Assembly (NCBI GenBank): GCA_003427395.1
Contig: BFEA01000444.1
Coordinates: forward strand, 926,918-956,556
Reading direction: 5' to 3'
From: Chara braunii
Lineage: Eukaryota; Streptophyta; Charophyceae; Charales; Characeae
Length of the DNA stretch: 29,639 nt
The notes under the pieces were generated by a model that was not told where the DNA came from, ran no database searches, and worked only from the letters and a program-made list of their open reading frames with translations. The first letter of the stretch is position 1. Every line of letters begins with the position of its first letter. Shown in pieces: positions 20,861 through 29,264 of the stretch. The position numbers were made by a program, and so were the translations under genes.

Positions 20861-20865
20861 ATGCA
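20728..20865 (+). pseudogene. Reverse-transcriptase relic (Ty3/gypsy type)
   Basis: In the second copy the plus frame reads RTFQNLMDHVF, then RFVLVCLGDILLFSKN, then EQHLKQ, matching the RT block that normally ends in a YxDD-containing strand (TFQxLMxxVF, FVxVYLDDILxFSK). The catalytic YLDD is CLGD here, so the enzyme is dead. In the first copy (20576-20709) an extra base shifts the frame before this motif. The wording differs from elements A and B ([15 protein letters not shown]), so this is a different retroelement family, on the opposite strand. No other pol domains were found alongside. Confidence 0.6.
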
Positions 20866-21718
20866 AGGACATCCAAGAGGTTTTGCAAAAGCACAATTGC
20901 ACCTCCCTCTAGTCTCTTAACGACTTTCCCCTGACCACCACAGACCCATGTCACGAATATGTACGATCTGTGATGAGGGTGCATTATGCTGGGGCTGAAA
21001 ATAACTACTTCAAGCTTCGTGGCATTAATGTCGAGCCATTCATCTTCATGTCTTATACACCGGCAGGGAAACAGGATTGACCGTGGGGATCCACATAACT
21101 CCCCACTTGCTCAGCATATATTGGTTAAATCAAACACCACAAGCAAACGAGGGGAATACTTCAAGACGGAAGTCCAACGATAATGTCTTCCACACAGTGC
21201 TATTCAAGTTTTGTCTTACAATATTGAAGGCCATGTAGATTTTCCGGTGCCTGGGTCGCAAAGCGATGCCCGTAGACACGCCCGGATGACCAGCCGGGCA
21301 TGACATCCGGGCGAGGTCATGGGTGGCCCTGGTGCCGAAAAACAAAAGAAAAATTGTTTCCCACGGAATTCCACCCTTATTTTGGGCTCCGCAGCCGCCC
21401 CAAAGTGCAGAGCGCCGAGAGGTGCAAAAAGAAAATAATTCTGGGGATGCTACATGGCCACTTGTTTCGTTTAAAAAACAGCCAATTGTGGCAATTGATC
21501 TTTCGAGCCTTCGAAATTTTTTTTTTTGGTTTTTGAGTAAGTTTTTTTGTTTGCCAAACATTTTCCAAGATTTGTCGACAAGTTTTAAAATTTAAATTTT
21601 GATACGCGCATTTTATTTATCTCTGTTTTTTTTTCGACAGCCTAGATTGGCCATTTTCAAATCTTGGACCTGCCAAGATGCGCAAGCCCATGTGATTTCG
21701 AATCTCCACACGCATCTG
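20866..21718. other. Intergenic, left flank of element B
   Basis: Contains a hairpin with perfect 10-bp arms, CGCCCGGATG (21279-21288) and CATCCGGGCG (21304-21313), around a 15-nt loop, T-rich tracts at about 21518-21560, and no recognised gene. The five bases next to LTR B (21714-21718, ATCTG) would be the left target-site duplication; the right one is not in the window. Confidence 0.5.
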
Positions 21719-22130
21719 TGCAATCAGACTCGCTATCTTTCACACTTTCACATTCATGCAAACAGGTGCACAGCAAACTGGCGACAAGCGCCCACTCGAA
21801 ACTCAGAGATATGGTAGCCAAGAACGCAGTTCAGGTACAAGTTCACTTCAATGGCTATGGCGACACAGCGTCCACACAACTCTGTTCGCACACACAGGAT
21901 CACCCTGGATATCCCACACGCGATACTCTGTACACACATACANNCACACACGCTACACTCTACCTACAGCTATGGCGGCTATGGCCGCTGCTAACCTATC
22001 GCTATGGCTAAGCTCCTTCTCGCCCACTTCGTCTTCGGGCTCACTGCAGACCACCTCGCACAAGTCGCTGTGGCAGCGCTTCCGCATGGCTCACGCAGGA
22101 ATCAATGAATGGCTGGACGCTGCCCTTTGA

Positions 22131-22136
22131 TTTATA
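22131..22136 (-). promoter_or_regulatory. TATA box of LTR B
   Basis: TATAAA on the minus strand, at the position homologous to 828-833 in LTR A and downstream of the U3 repeat array in the sense of transcription. Confidence 0.45.
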
Positions 22137-22348
22137 CTTCTGTAGCTCGTTGGTCTGGCCCTTTCCCATGCCCGTGGTGCACACAGTCCCATGCAATACT
22201 TGCTTGACTGGACGAGGACAGACTGGGACTGGGACTGCCGACTCAGCATGGGTAGACTCCACCACTTGCCCACTTGCCTCAGCCTAAAAGTGAGCAACTT
22301 CGAAAGGCCACTACTAGGACCTTCCAGAAGTCTGGGTCCTGGCCTTTC

Positions 22349-22550
22349 GAAGACCGTAGCAGCTACGACCTTGACCTTTCAGGACTGTAGCAGCTACGAC
22401 CTTGACCTTTCAGGACTGTAGCAGCTACGACCTTGACCTTTCAGGACTGTNACGACCTTGACCTTTCAGGACTGTAGCAGCTACGACCTTGACCTTTCAG
22501 GACTGTAGCAGCTACGACCTTGACCTTTCAGGACTGTAGCAGCTACAACT
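22349..22550 (-). repeat. 31-bp U3 tandem array, ~7-8 copies
   Basis: Near-identical units of 31 bp (containing GGACTGTAGCAGCTACGACC, then TTGACCTTTCA), with terminal units diverged and one unit shortened around the N at 22451. LTR A has only about three degenerate units. The array lies about 210-415 bp upstream of the TATA box. Confidence 0.95.
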
Positions 22551-22713
22551 TCTAGAACTCCCTAAGCCTTCTACTCGACAGATCTACAGATCGAACTCCT
22601 ACACCTACAGACCCTACGAATGACTACCACCTCTGCAAACACACCCAGGTCACGGGTTCAAGTCTCAGGGTCGACACAGGTACTGTACACAGGTAAGGTG
22701 AGGACTGGGGATC

Positions 22714-22785
22714 GAGCCTTGGGATCTGCATTCGCTACTGCTAATAGGTGAGCCTTGGGATCTGCATTCGCTACTGCTAATAGGT
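22714..22785 (-). repeat. 36-bp direct duplication in U3
   Basis: GAGCCTTGGGATCTGCATTC at 22714 recurs at 22750 as part of an exact 36-bp duplication. LTR A has a single copy at about 1341-1375. Confidence 0.9.
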
Positions 22786-22822
22786 GAAAACGGTTTCACT
22801 CCCGCCGGCCTAAATTCGAGGT

Positions 22823-23048
22823 CCTCCAAGAATATATCAGTCCAAGGCATGACCTTTAACTTTCTTATCTCTCTCATAGGCTCTAACTATGTCGGCAGGT
22901 GTTTCTAGAAGTTCCGTTTTAGTAAACCTGCAGTCGTCCTCTAGCTCCTGATAAGCAAATTGAACCTTATATTGTTTCTGTGGACGACCTCAACCTCCTG
23001 CTCTAAACACATCTTCACCTACGATGCCGTCAATGTCTTACCTTCCGT
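22823..23048 (-). pseudogene. Chromodomain segment, native position (B)
   Basis: Homologous to the A chromodomain (DIDGIVGEDVF, then QKQYKVQFAYQELEDD, then FTKTELLETPADIVRAYE). It contains a TAA just before DIDG and a TGA in the Gly-rich loop where A has Tyr and Arg codons, and it lacks the Trp seen in A (GWFTRTEL). The stop (LD*) is at about 22840. Confidence 0.85.
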
Positions 23049-23343
23049 CCATGTCTGGAGGGATCATGGACCTTCTAGATGGAAACTGCTGACTTGTGAC
23101 ACATGGCAACAACTTTGATGCATGAAATACAGGGTAGGTGTAGAGGTGTGCCGGGATCTCTACTATGTAGGACGGCCCATCGTCTCCGCCCTTAACTTCT
23201 AGAACAGGCCACGGTCCTCTATACGCGGGTAGTAACTTCTGCGAGATGTTTTCCTCAGGACCAAACTCTTTGGACTTGACCCAAACTAAGTCGCCTACTT
23301 GGAACTGTGACGGGTGACGATGCTTATTGGCCTGTTCTATCAT
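23038..23343 (-). pseudogene. Integrase GPY/F module (B)
   Basis: 101 codons open: MIEQANKHRHPSQFQVGDLVW, then NISQKLLPAYRGPWPVLEVK (the GPY/F-like motif), then PAHLYTYPVFHASKLLPCV and PPDMDGR before the TAA at 23038. This C-terminal module of chromovirus integrases contacts DNA. In B it is separated from the catalytic core by the inserted chromodomain copy at 23355-23580. Confidence 0.85.
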
Positions 23344-23354
23344 TCAGTGCTGGG

Positions 23355-23580
23355 CCTCCGAGAATATATCAGTCCAAGGCATGACCTTTAACTTTCTTAT
23401 CTCTCTCATAGGCTCTAACTATGTCGGCAGGTGTTTCTAGAAGTTCCGTTCTAGTAAACCTGCGGTCGTCCTCTAGCTCCTGATAAGCAAATTGAACCTT
23501 GTATTGTTTCTGTGGACAACCTCAACCTCCTGCTCTAAACTCATCTTCACCTACGATGCCGTCAATGTCTTACCTTCCGT
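23355..23580 (-). repeat. Second copy of the chromodomain segment inside integrase (B)
   Basis: 226 bp identical in length to 22823-23048, with six substitutions (about 97% identity by direct comparison). It lies between the integrase catalytic core (right) and the GPY/F module (left), where element A has about 185 bp coding integrase residues (RTPNELHKSF to IENLGKVHH). Both copies share the same TAA and TGA codons. Junctions show only a few bases of microhomology. Confidence 0.93.
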
Positions 23581-23827
23581 TATTGTACGCACTGGCTACC
23601 TTGGGCAACATCTCGTCCCAATTGACTTGATCTCGTCTAATGTACATACGCAGAACTTGCTGCAGGATCTTGTTCATCTGCTCAGTCTGACCATTAGTCT
23701 CTGGGTGACGGCCAGATGACATTAACAACTTTGACCCATAGACTCTCATCAGTTCCTGCCAGTTCTGACTCGTGAAGCGGGTATCTCTATCACTAACAAT
23801 AGACAACGGGCCGCCATGCTCACTAAC
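23581..23827 (-). pseudogene. Integrase catalytic core, C-part (B)
   Basis: The frame continues from the RNase H/integrase ORF after a TGA at 23828-23830 (Trp in A). It contains SIVSDRDTRFTSQNWQEL with the second catalytic Asp and GRHPETNGQTEQ with the catalytic Glu, then RDQVNWDEMLPKVASAYNN, where the duplicated chromodomain segment begins. Catalytic residues are retained, but the domain is truncated. Confidence 0.87.
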
Positions 23828-24541
23828 TCAGAAGTCAAAAAAATTCTGAATCACTAACTCGGTGCGTGCCTCTGCAGGCAAAGGAATAAAAACAGCATAC
23901 TTGCTAAATCTATCAACTATGACCATGACTTGGCTCTTGCCGTGTCTGCTCTTGCCGTGTCTACTCTTGACACCGGCTTCCATGAAGTCAATGGCGACTG
24001 AATCTCCAGGCTGGCCTGGAATAGGCAAGGGTATGAGAAGACCTAGAGGGGCACGAGTAGTATTCTTGTTTCTCTGACATACTTTCCAACTGCGGACATA
24101 CCCTATGCAGTCAGCTTTCATTCCTGGCCAAGTGTACGCATGCATCAGATTGGCTAGAGTCTTTTTCCAACCGAAATGTCCCTCTGTGTCGTGGCATTCC
24201 CCTAGGATCAAACTACGAATCTCCTCATTGTTAGGGACGCACGGGCGGTCTACTACGTTTGTCTTCTCAAACAACCGTCCCTCAGTAGTGCGGTAGTCTG
24301 GTTCGGTCTCTGGGGCCTCCTTGACTCTCTTGAGGTCACTATAAATAGGGTCCTGCGCATATGCCTGTCTAACTTTCTCTTGCAGGTCACTCCCTATGTC
24401 TAGATAGTGAACTATAGCTCCAAAGTAGTCTGGCCTCCTACTTAGAGCGTCCGCAACTAAATTGTACTTGCCTTTGACAGGCTTGAGCTCAAAGTCGTAC
24501 TGGTCTATCTCAGCGGCCCACCTAGTCAACCTAGGTGTCAT
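23828..24541 (-). pseudogene. RNase H end, integrase zinc finger and core N-part (B)
   Basis: 237 codons: RNase H end (VADALSRR, about residue 36), tether, HHCC finger with ECHDTEGHFGW and YVRSWKVCQRNK, then AIDFMEAGVK with the first DDE Asp and IVDRFSKYAVF. The first Cys of CxxC is Trp here. A 15-bp tandem duplication (23936-23950 and 23951-23965) repeats the RHGKS residues near the first Asp. The open frame ends at TGA 23828. Confidence 0.88.
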
Positions 24542-24908
24542 TTTGGCCTGTCTTCAGCCATCTAAGTGTCTCATGGTCTGAATACACCTTGAAGTGCCTC
24601 CCAAGCAGGTAATGCTTCCTGTGCTCTAAGGCCTGCCTGAGAGCGTAGAGTTCTCTCTCGTATGTCGAGGTAGCTACCTTCTCTGGGGGCATCCTTGCTG
24701 ACATGAACTCTACGGGTCTGTAACGATTGTCGTCGTCCTGCCGTAACACGGCGCCTATACCGTACTGACTTGCATCAGTGGTGACGACCAATGGCAAGGA
24801 CGGATCTGCTACTTTAAGAACAGGATACTCTATCAACGCGCGCTTTAACTTCTTTAGCATAGACGTACAGTCTTTATCCCACTGCCAGATGACCTCTTTC
24901 TTGAGCAA
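24531..24908 (-). pseudogene. RNase H domain (B)
   Basis: 125 codons with VVTTDASQYGIGAVL (first Asp), [11 protein letters not shown] (Glu), [23 protein letters not shown] split around the third acidic residue, and a frameshift at WLKTGQNDT into the next frame. RNase H removes the RNA strand during cDNA synthesis. It is more complete than in A, which lost 36 bp here. Confidence 0.9.
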
Positions 24909-25078
24909 CCTGCGGCGATAGTTGAGAAGTTCCTCACGAACTTCCTATAATAGTTAGCTAGGCCTAAGAACGACCGCAACGCAGTCAGTGTACGGGGTGT
25001 CGGCCAATCTCTAATTGCCGCTATCTTGCTGTCCTTAGGCTTAATGCCATCTTCGTCTAACATGTGGCCCAAGTACAA
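24854..25078 (-). pseudogene. RT thumb/connection (B)
   Basis: Frame reading MYLGHMLDEDGIKP, then WPTPRTLTALRSFLGLANYY and KFVRNFSTIAA, before a frameshift at about 24915 where the next ORF starts with LKKEVIWQW. Homologous to 3475-3693 in A. Confidence 0.85.
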
Positions 25079-25583
25079 GACTTGCGTTCTAGCCCACCCA
25101 CACTTCTTCGCGTTGATCTTGAAGTTTGTTTCTCATAGCTTCTCCAAGACCTGCCTCAAATGACCCTGGTGCTCTTGGAGGGTCCTACTGAACACTAAGA
25201 TGTCATCTAAGTAAACTACGACGAATCTATCTAACCAAGGCCCAAACAAATCATTCATACATCGCTGAAATGTAGCTGGCGCATTGGTAAGTCCAAAGGG
25301 CATCACTATGAACTCATAGTGTCCTTATCTAGTCCGGAACGCCGTCTTATACTGGTCATCAAGATGGACCTCTATCTGATGGTATCCAGACTTCAAATCG
25401 ATCTTTGAAAAATATCTGCAACCTTGCACCCGATCTAAAAGATCATCTATCCTGAGCAGTGGCTCAGAGTTCTTTATTGTGATCGCATTCAGACCCCTTT
25501 AGTCTAATGCACATACGCAATTCTCCTTCCTTTTTGGGGACGAACAAAACTGGTGCTCCAAAAGGAGACGAACTGGGCCTAAT
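25079..25583 (-). pseudogene. Reverse transcriptase fingers/palm (B)
   Basis: Motifs [47 protein letters not shown] (YLDD at 25202-25213) and [13 protein letters not shown] are readable. A stop before GHYEF, a frameshift in the IDYTGLNA region and a stop at 25584 prevent a continuous frame. The catalytic Asp residues are present. Confidence 0.85.
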
Positions 25584-26099
25584 TTAACCTTTCTCACGGG
25601 GCTCATCCAACTGCTTGCGCAACTCCTCTAGCTCCCTAGGGGACATCCTGTAAACTGCTCCCTTAGAAGTCCTACCGCTAGGTTCTATTTCTATCCTATG
25701 CTGGATCGGCCGCGACATTACTCTTGTTGGCGGCTCTGCCAAATCTTTAAACTTTTCCAACAACTTAGCAATGGTTGGATCCATGGGACTATCCTCTTCC
25801 TTAGGCTTAGTGACAAGTCTGACATACACTACGAAGACTTGATCCTCTAACTGCTCCTTCCTCACTAGTCGCGCAAACGCGGGAGCACTAACACAGCAGT
25901 GTGCCAAGGAGTTATCTACTCCAGACAGATGAAACAGGCGGGCAATGTTAACCTCGCCTGACGGACTAGGGAGCCTACACTCATGCTCTCTTAAATGGAG
26001 TGTGGCCCCTGCTGCCTCTCCCAAGTCCATGCCTAGGACTATATCAAAAGGAAGGTCATCCTGTACGAGGAGAGTCAGAGAATGGAGAACTTTGTCCAA
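25584..26099 (-). pseudogene. Protease C-part, linker and RT start (B)
   Basis: 171 codons in the same frame as 26130-26354, separated from it only by a TAG at 26130-26132 where A has CAG. It contains DIVLGMDLGEAAGA (the second hydrophobic-Gly motif of retropepsins), LHLREHECRLP, the linker SGVDNSLAHCCVSAPAF, and ends near the RT start ([16 protein letters not shown]). Confidence 0.85.
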
Positions 26100-26129
26100 C
26101 TTCCCATCTTTCTCTAGGTGGAAATACGC

Positions 26130-26354
26130 CTAGACTCCCTCTACGTAGTCCTCAACACGAACAGTGCGGTTGTCTGCGAGGACACTAACTATGGGGTCTT
26201 CCAACTTCTGAACTTTTAACCCAAGCCTTAGCTTCTTCAGTGCTCTGCGACTAATATAACTACGAGTAGCCCCTGAATCTATAAGGGCCCCTACTCTACT
26301 TCTGACAACCTCTACAGCAACTAACACTAGTTGTCCTTTACTATCCTTCTTCAT
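26130..26354 (-). pseudogene. Retropepsin-type aspartic protease N-part (B)
   Basis: Reads KGQLVLVAVEVVRSRVGALIDSGATRSYISR. The catalytic triplet is at about 26271-26279 (DSGA 26268-26279), flanked by the usual hydrophobic residues. It would process Gag-Pol. The frame stops at TAG 26130 and continues in 25584-26099. This copy keeps the active-site Asp that element A lost. Confidence 0.88.
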
Positions 26355-26778
26355 TTTGGCCTAGGCAGGCATTCTCTCCTTCAACTTTTTTGCCACGCCT
26401 GTGAGGGAAGTGCCTAGAGAGATGCTAACACAAGCAGTCTCTGAACAGCTAACTAGGCACGGGCCTGCAACCTCTGTCGAAGGCTCATGCGGTGTGGGAG
26501 TTTCCTGTTCGCGCGCGCTCGCTTCCCCACATGGCCTCGTAGTAGGGGCAGTTGCAACCCCTACCGGCGACTGCCTTTTGACTCCTGGGCAGCCCATCGG
26601 GCCTGTCTATACTTAGGACACTATTTAATAATATGGGCACACCGCAATACATGCACTGCCGCTGGTCCATACGCTGTTGCCAAACTCTTTGGTCCAGGCC
26701 CAGATCTTCCCAAGGGCGGCCTTGCGGCCAACCTGGGTGCCAACCTCCTCTCCTTTGAGGTGACCCTCCACCATGTCG
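26355..26778 (-). pseudogene. Gag-Pol junction with broken CCHC zinc knuckle (B)
   Basis: At 26618-26655 the minus strand encodes QCMYCG and, one frame over, AHIIK*C, together a CX2CX4HX4C nucleocapsid knuckle broken by a frameshift and a TAG. Basic/Gly-rich sequence precedes it; protease begins at about 26354. A single N at 26850 makes the frame upstream uncertain. Confidence 0.65.
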
Positions 26779-27522
26779 CTACGGGGACCGATTGGGACCT
26801 TGGCAGCTCCTTTGACCGCCAACCCCTTGTGCACCCGGTCCTCGACCTCNCGTGGCCTGGCCCCTTTGGCCCTGGCCTCCTCCTCTACTTTGCGGCCTCC
26901 CTCCAGCCGCGACAGCAGCATAGGTCCTCCCCTGGCCTACACTACTGTCCTCCTCCTCAAGTCCCCACTCAATCTGACTATAGGGGCCTTCGTATGTACC
27001 ACCTTCATCTAATGTAAGGATCAGATGATCCTTGGCCCTAACCTGGCCAGATATGGTACGACCTTTCCACTTTTTACCCTTATTTAAGTCCTTATGCCAG
27101 AAAGTGGAAACTGGCATGGACCTCGCCTCAAACAGGACCACTTCTCTACTTAGCGCATCATACGTGATGTTGGCCTGTTGGGTCTTGTCGAAGAAGTGCC
27201 CTTGCAAGGGCTCTGGCATGGCACGATAGAACAATTGGACCAACTGGGTCTCAGTGACCCCGTGGTCTGGGACGGCTACCAAGTCGTCCATTACAGCTCT
27301 GAGTGCTCGCGCACTCCTCCACTGTCGCGAGTGGATGTTTTGGAGTTTGTCAGAGGCCCTAACGCCCCTTGTGACGTCAACGAACCTCTCACGCAGGAGT
27401 TGGAGGAAAGTGGAGCGAGGGGTAAGCCTAGAGTACGCAATCATGTTATGCTCACAGTCAGCGGCGCGCGCAAGGGACCTGGCGAAGCTGGCCGCTTCGT
27501 CCTTCGATGCATGGAAGGCCAT
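26779..27522 (-). pseudogene. Gag capsid region (B)
   Basis: 247 codons in the same frame as the upstream gag ORF, separated by one TAG (27550-27552) and 27 bases. The pattern fits the retrotransposon Gag capsid family: FARSLARAADCEHN, SRLTPRSTFLQLLRERFVD, RALRAVMDDLVAVP, ETQLVQLFYRAMPEPLQGHF, ITYDALSREVVLFEA. The C-terminus is Gly/Arg/Gln-rich (RNA-binding type) and runs across the N at 26850, ending out of frame with the knuckle. The role is particle assembly in the cytoplasm. Confidence 0.8.
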
Positions 27523-27549
27523 GAGGACGTGTTCCTCGGGAGCGATATG

Positions 27550-28551
27550 CTATAAATACACATATGTGTTGATGCTAGCCTCCCAGTTATCAAAACTATC
27601 GTCCTTTTTCCGGCTATAAGAGTCAGGGAATTTGAGCTTTTTAAACTCTTTTCGAGGACGCGACGCGGCCTCTGCTGTGGCCACTACTTTGGCACCTTCA
27701 ACGACGCCTGCGCAGAACTTCTCTGCGCCTTCCTTCAACCTTTTGACCTCGGTCCCGACGTGGGTTACCACGTCGCGCGCCAACTCTTTAAAACCGGACC
27801 GGATGGCATGGAGGGTCAAATCTTGACCCTTATTGGCCTGATGTTCCTCAAGCCAGGCCTCGCTCAGTACCTCTAGGTACCCCAGAATCTTGTCCAACTT
27901 TGCGGGGGTCTCTGCTTGTGCCTGTACCTCTTCTCTGCACGCCCGCACTCTCTCCACCTCTCCAGCCATCCGGTTGGCTTCCTCCCTCCTCTCCCTCATC
28001 ATACGCAACTTCCACTCCAACTTTTTTTCATCTTCTGTCGGCTGGCGTTCCAGGGGCTCCTCCATCGCTTCCAATTCCCTGGCAAACACTTCTCTCTCCT
28101 CCTCCGGCACATACAACAGTGCCTCCTCATCCTCTCCCAACGATAAGTTAGCTACCCACTCGCTAATTTTCTTCTCCATCCATGTGTCTTCCCCCTTCGT
28201 GCCGCTTGTCTCTCCTCTATCTCCCCCACGCCTCCTTTCAAGGGGTTCTTCTTCTACCTCCTCCTCCTCTGCTGCTTCTTCTTCGTCAGCCTTCCTCTTC
28301 TCTTCCTCCTGCTGTAACTTCAACATCTTCTCCTTTTGTAATCTCGTCATCTCTTCTTCCAACTTCTTCTTCTTCTTCGGCTGCTCCTCCGCTATCGCCT
28401 TCAACTTCGCTTGCTTGAGGAACTCCTTCTCCCTTCTCTCTCTCAGTGTAGCGGCGGCTTGCTCCTCTTGAGCTTGGGTATAGGGGGCGGTACTCTTCCC
28501 ACTACGGGTGCCAACCATGGTGTCTGGTGCACAACCGAACAACGGTTCCAC
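27550..28551 (-). CDS. Gag N-terminal coiled-coil region (B)
   Basis: 333 codons, starting MEPLFGCAP, with an alternative start at VGTRSGKS (codon 12). Residues about 25-100 are almost wholly Glu/Lys/Arg/Ala/Gln (EEQAAATLRERREKEF, then LQKEKMLKLQQEEEKRKADE), a long predicted coiled coil. A second charged helical stretch covers about 150-220. The end (KFPDSYSRKKDDSFDNWEAS) is the start of the capsid fold (conserved Trp), which continues in 26779-27522 past the TAG at 27550. This N-terminal extension is long for Ty3/gypsy Gag. Element A has no counterpart. The plus-strand ORF over the same DNA is only its shadow. Confidence 0.75.
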   Translation of the reverse strand: MEPLFGCAPDTMVGTRSGKSTAPYTQAQEEQAAATLRERREKEFLKQAKLKAIAEEQPKKKKKLEEEMTRLQKEKMLKLQQEEEKRKADEEEAAEEEEVEEEPLERRRGGDRGETSGTKGEDTWMEKKISEWVANLSLGEDEEALLYVPEEEREVFARELEAMEEPLERQPTEDEKKLEWKLRMMRERREEANRMAGEVERVRACREEVQAQAETPAKLDKILGYLEVLSEAWLEEHQANKGQDLTLHAIRSGFKELARDVVTHVGTEVKRLKEGAEKFCAGVVEGAKVVATAEAASRPRKEFKKLKFPDSYSRKKDDSFDNWEASINTYVYL

Positions 28552-29120
28552 TCCTCACCACTTAGACTCTACTCCCCCTGACTGACTCAACCTACTGACT
28601 CAATCTAGGGACTTACAAAATCCGGACAGGATCTTGTCAACTAGGGTCTCTAGCCTAGACCTACTCTAAGGCTGTCACTACAGGACCTATTGCTGATCAG
28701 GAGGCATTTAAGGAGATCCCCCGTAACTCCTCAGGAATTATTTAACGTCGCAGACAGGACGACGAGATCAGCAGGTCCTCTCAACACTTAGACGGCCTAT
28801 TGTGCAGCCCACAACTCGGATTTTGGGCCTACCGTGCCACACCGAGCAGCCCGCCGGTCAGTACCGGTCCTTGAGAGGGTTCGTGTCCTCCGGGACAGTC
28901 GAGTCGCCAGACATAGTCTTTAGCCCTACTCAGCCCGTGTGGGTTTGGTCAACAAGGCCCTATCCTTCATCCACAGAGTTCCTATCACCTGGACAGAAGA
29001 GACTCAATGCAGAAAGAAGAGATAGACAGACTTGACTCAGCAAGTACCACAGGATGTGTGCACATCCATAGGGCGAGGGGATAGGCTGAAGGCTTGGCGA
29101 GATTATACCGGCTCCAGCTT
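28552..29120 (-). other. Leader/5' UTR side of element B
   Basis: There is no ORF of note. An imperfect inverted repeat pairs 28682-28698 with 28766-28779 (AGGACCT...GCTGATC), enclosing about 67 bases. CTGACTCAA repeats occur near 28580-28600. No PBS-like sequence is present. Confidence 0.45.
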
Positions 29121-29264
29121 GGTCAAAGTCATGGTCAACAGTCTTGGTCAACGCATTGGTCAATGCTATCGTCAACCCCCGGTCAACTCCCGTCAACTCC
29201 GATCAACACCCAATCAACTCCGGTCAACTCCGGTCAACGCCCAATCAACCCTTCCCGTCAACTC
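29121..29264 (-). repeat. GTCAA array (13 units, 10-12 bp spacing)
   Basis: On the plus strand GGTCAA/CGTCAA occurs ten times and ATCAA three times at intervals of about 10-12 bp. On the minus, gag-coding strand this reads TTGAC, the core of the W-box bound by plant WRKY factors. The array lies upstream of gag. Whether it is regulatory or just a minisatellite cannot be told from sequence. Confidence 0.85.

Larger units (their letters stand above)
21719..22798 (-). repeat. 3' LTR of element B
   Basis: The outer edge TGCAATCAG at 21719 is shared exactly with LTR A at 380. The inner edge is proposed where the minus strand reads TGAAACC after a purine-rich GGCGGGAG that could be the polypurine tract (about 22799-22806), shortly after the pol stop. 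It is about 75 bp longer than LTR A, mainly because of an expanded 31-bp repeat array. Ns at 21943-21944 and 22451 mark assembly uncertainty. Unlike LTR A it has no PBS outside it, as expected for a true 3' LTR. Confidence 0.78.

Noticed and set aside
27890-28471. 193-codon plus-strand Ser/Phe-rich ORF
   Set aside because: It is the exact antisense of the charged coiled coil of gag. Glu/Lys codons on one strand give Phe/Ser/Leu on the other.
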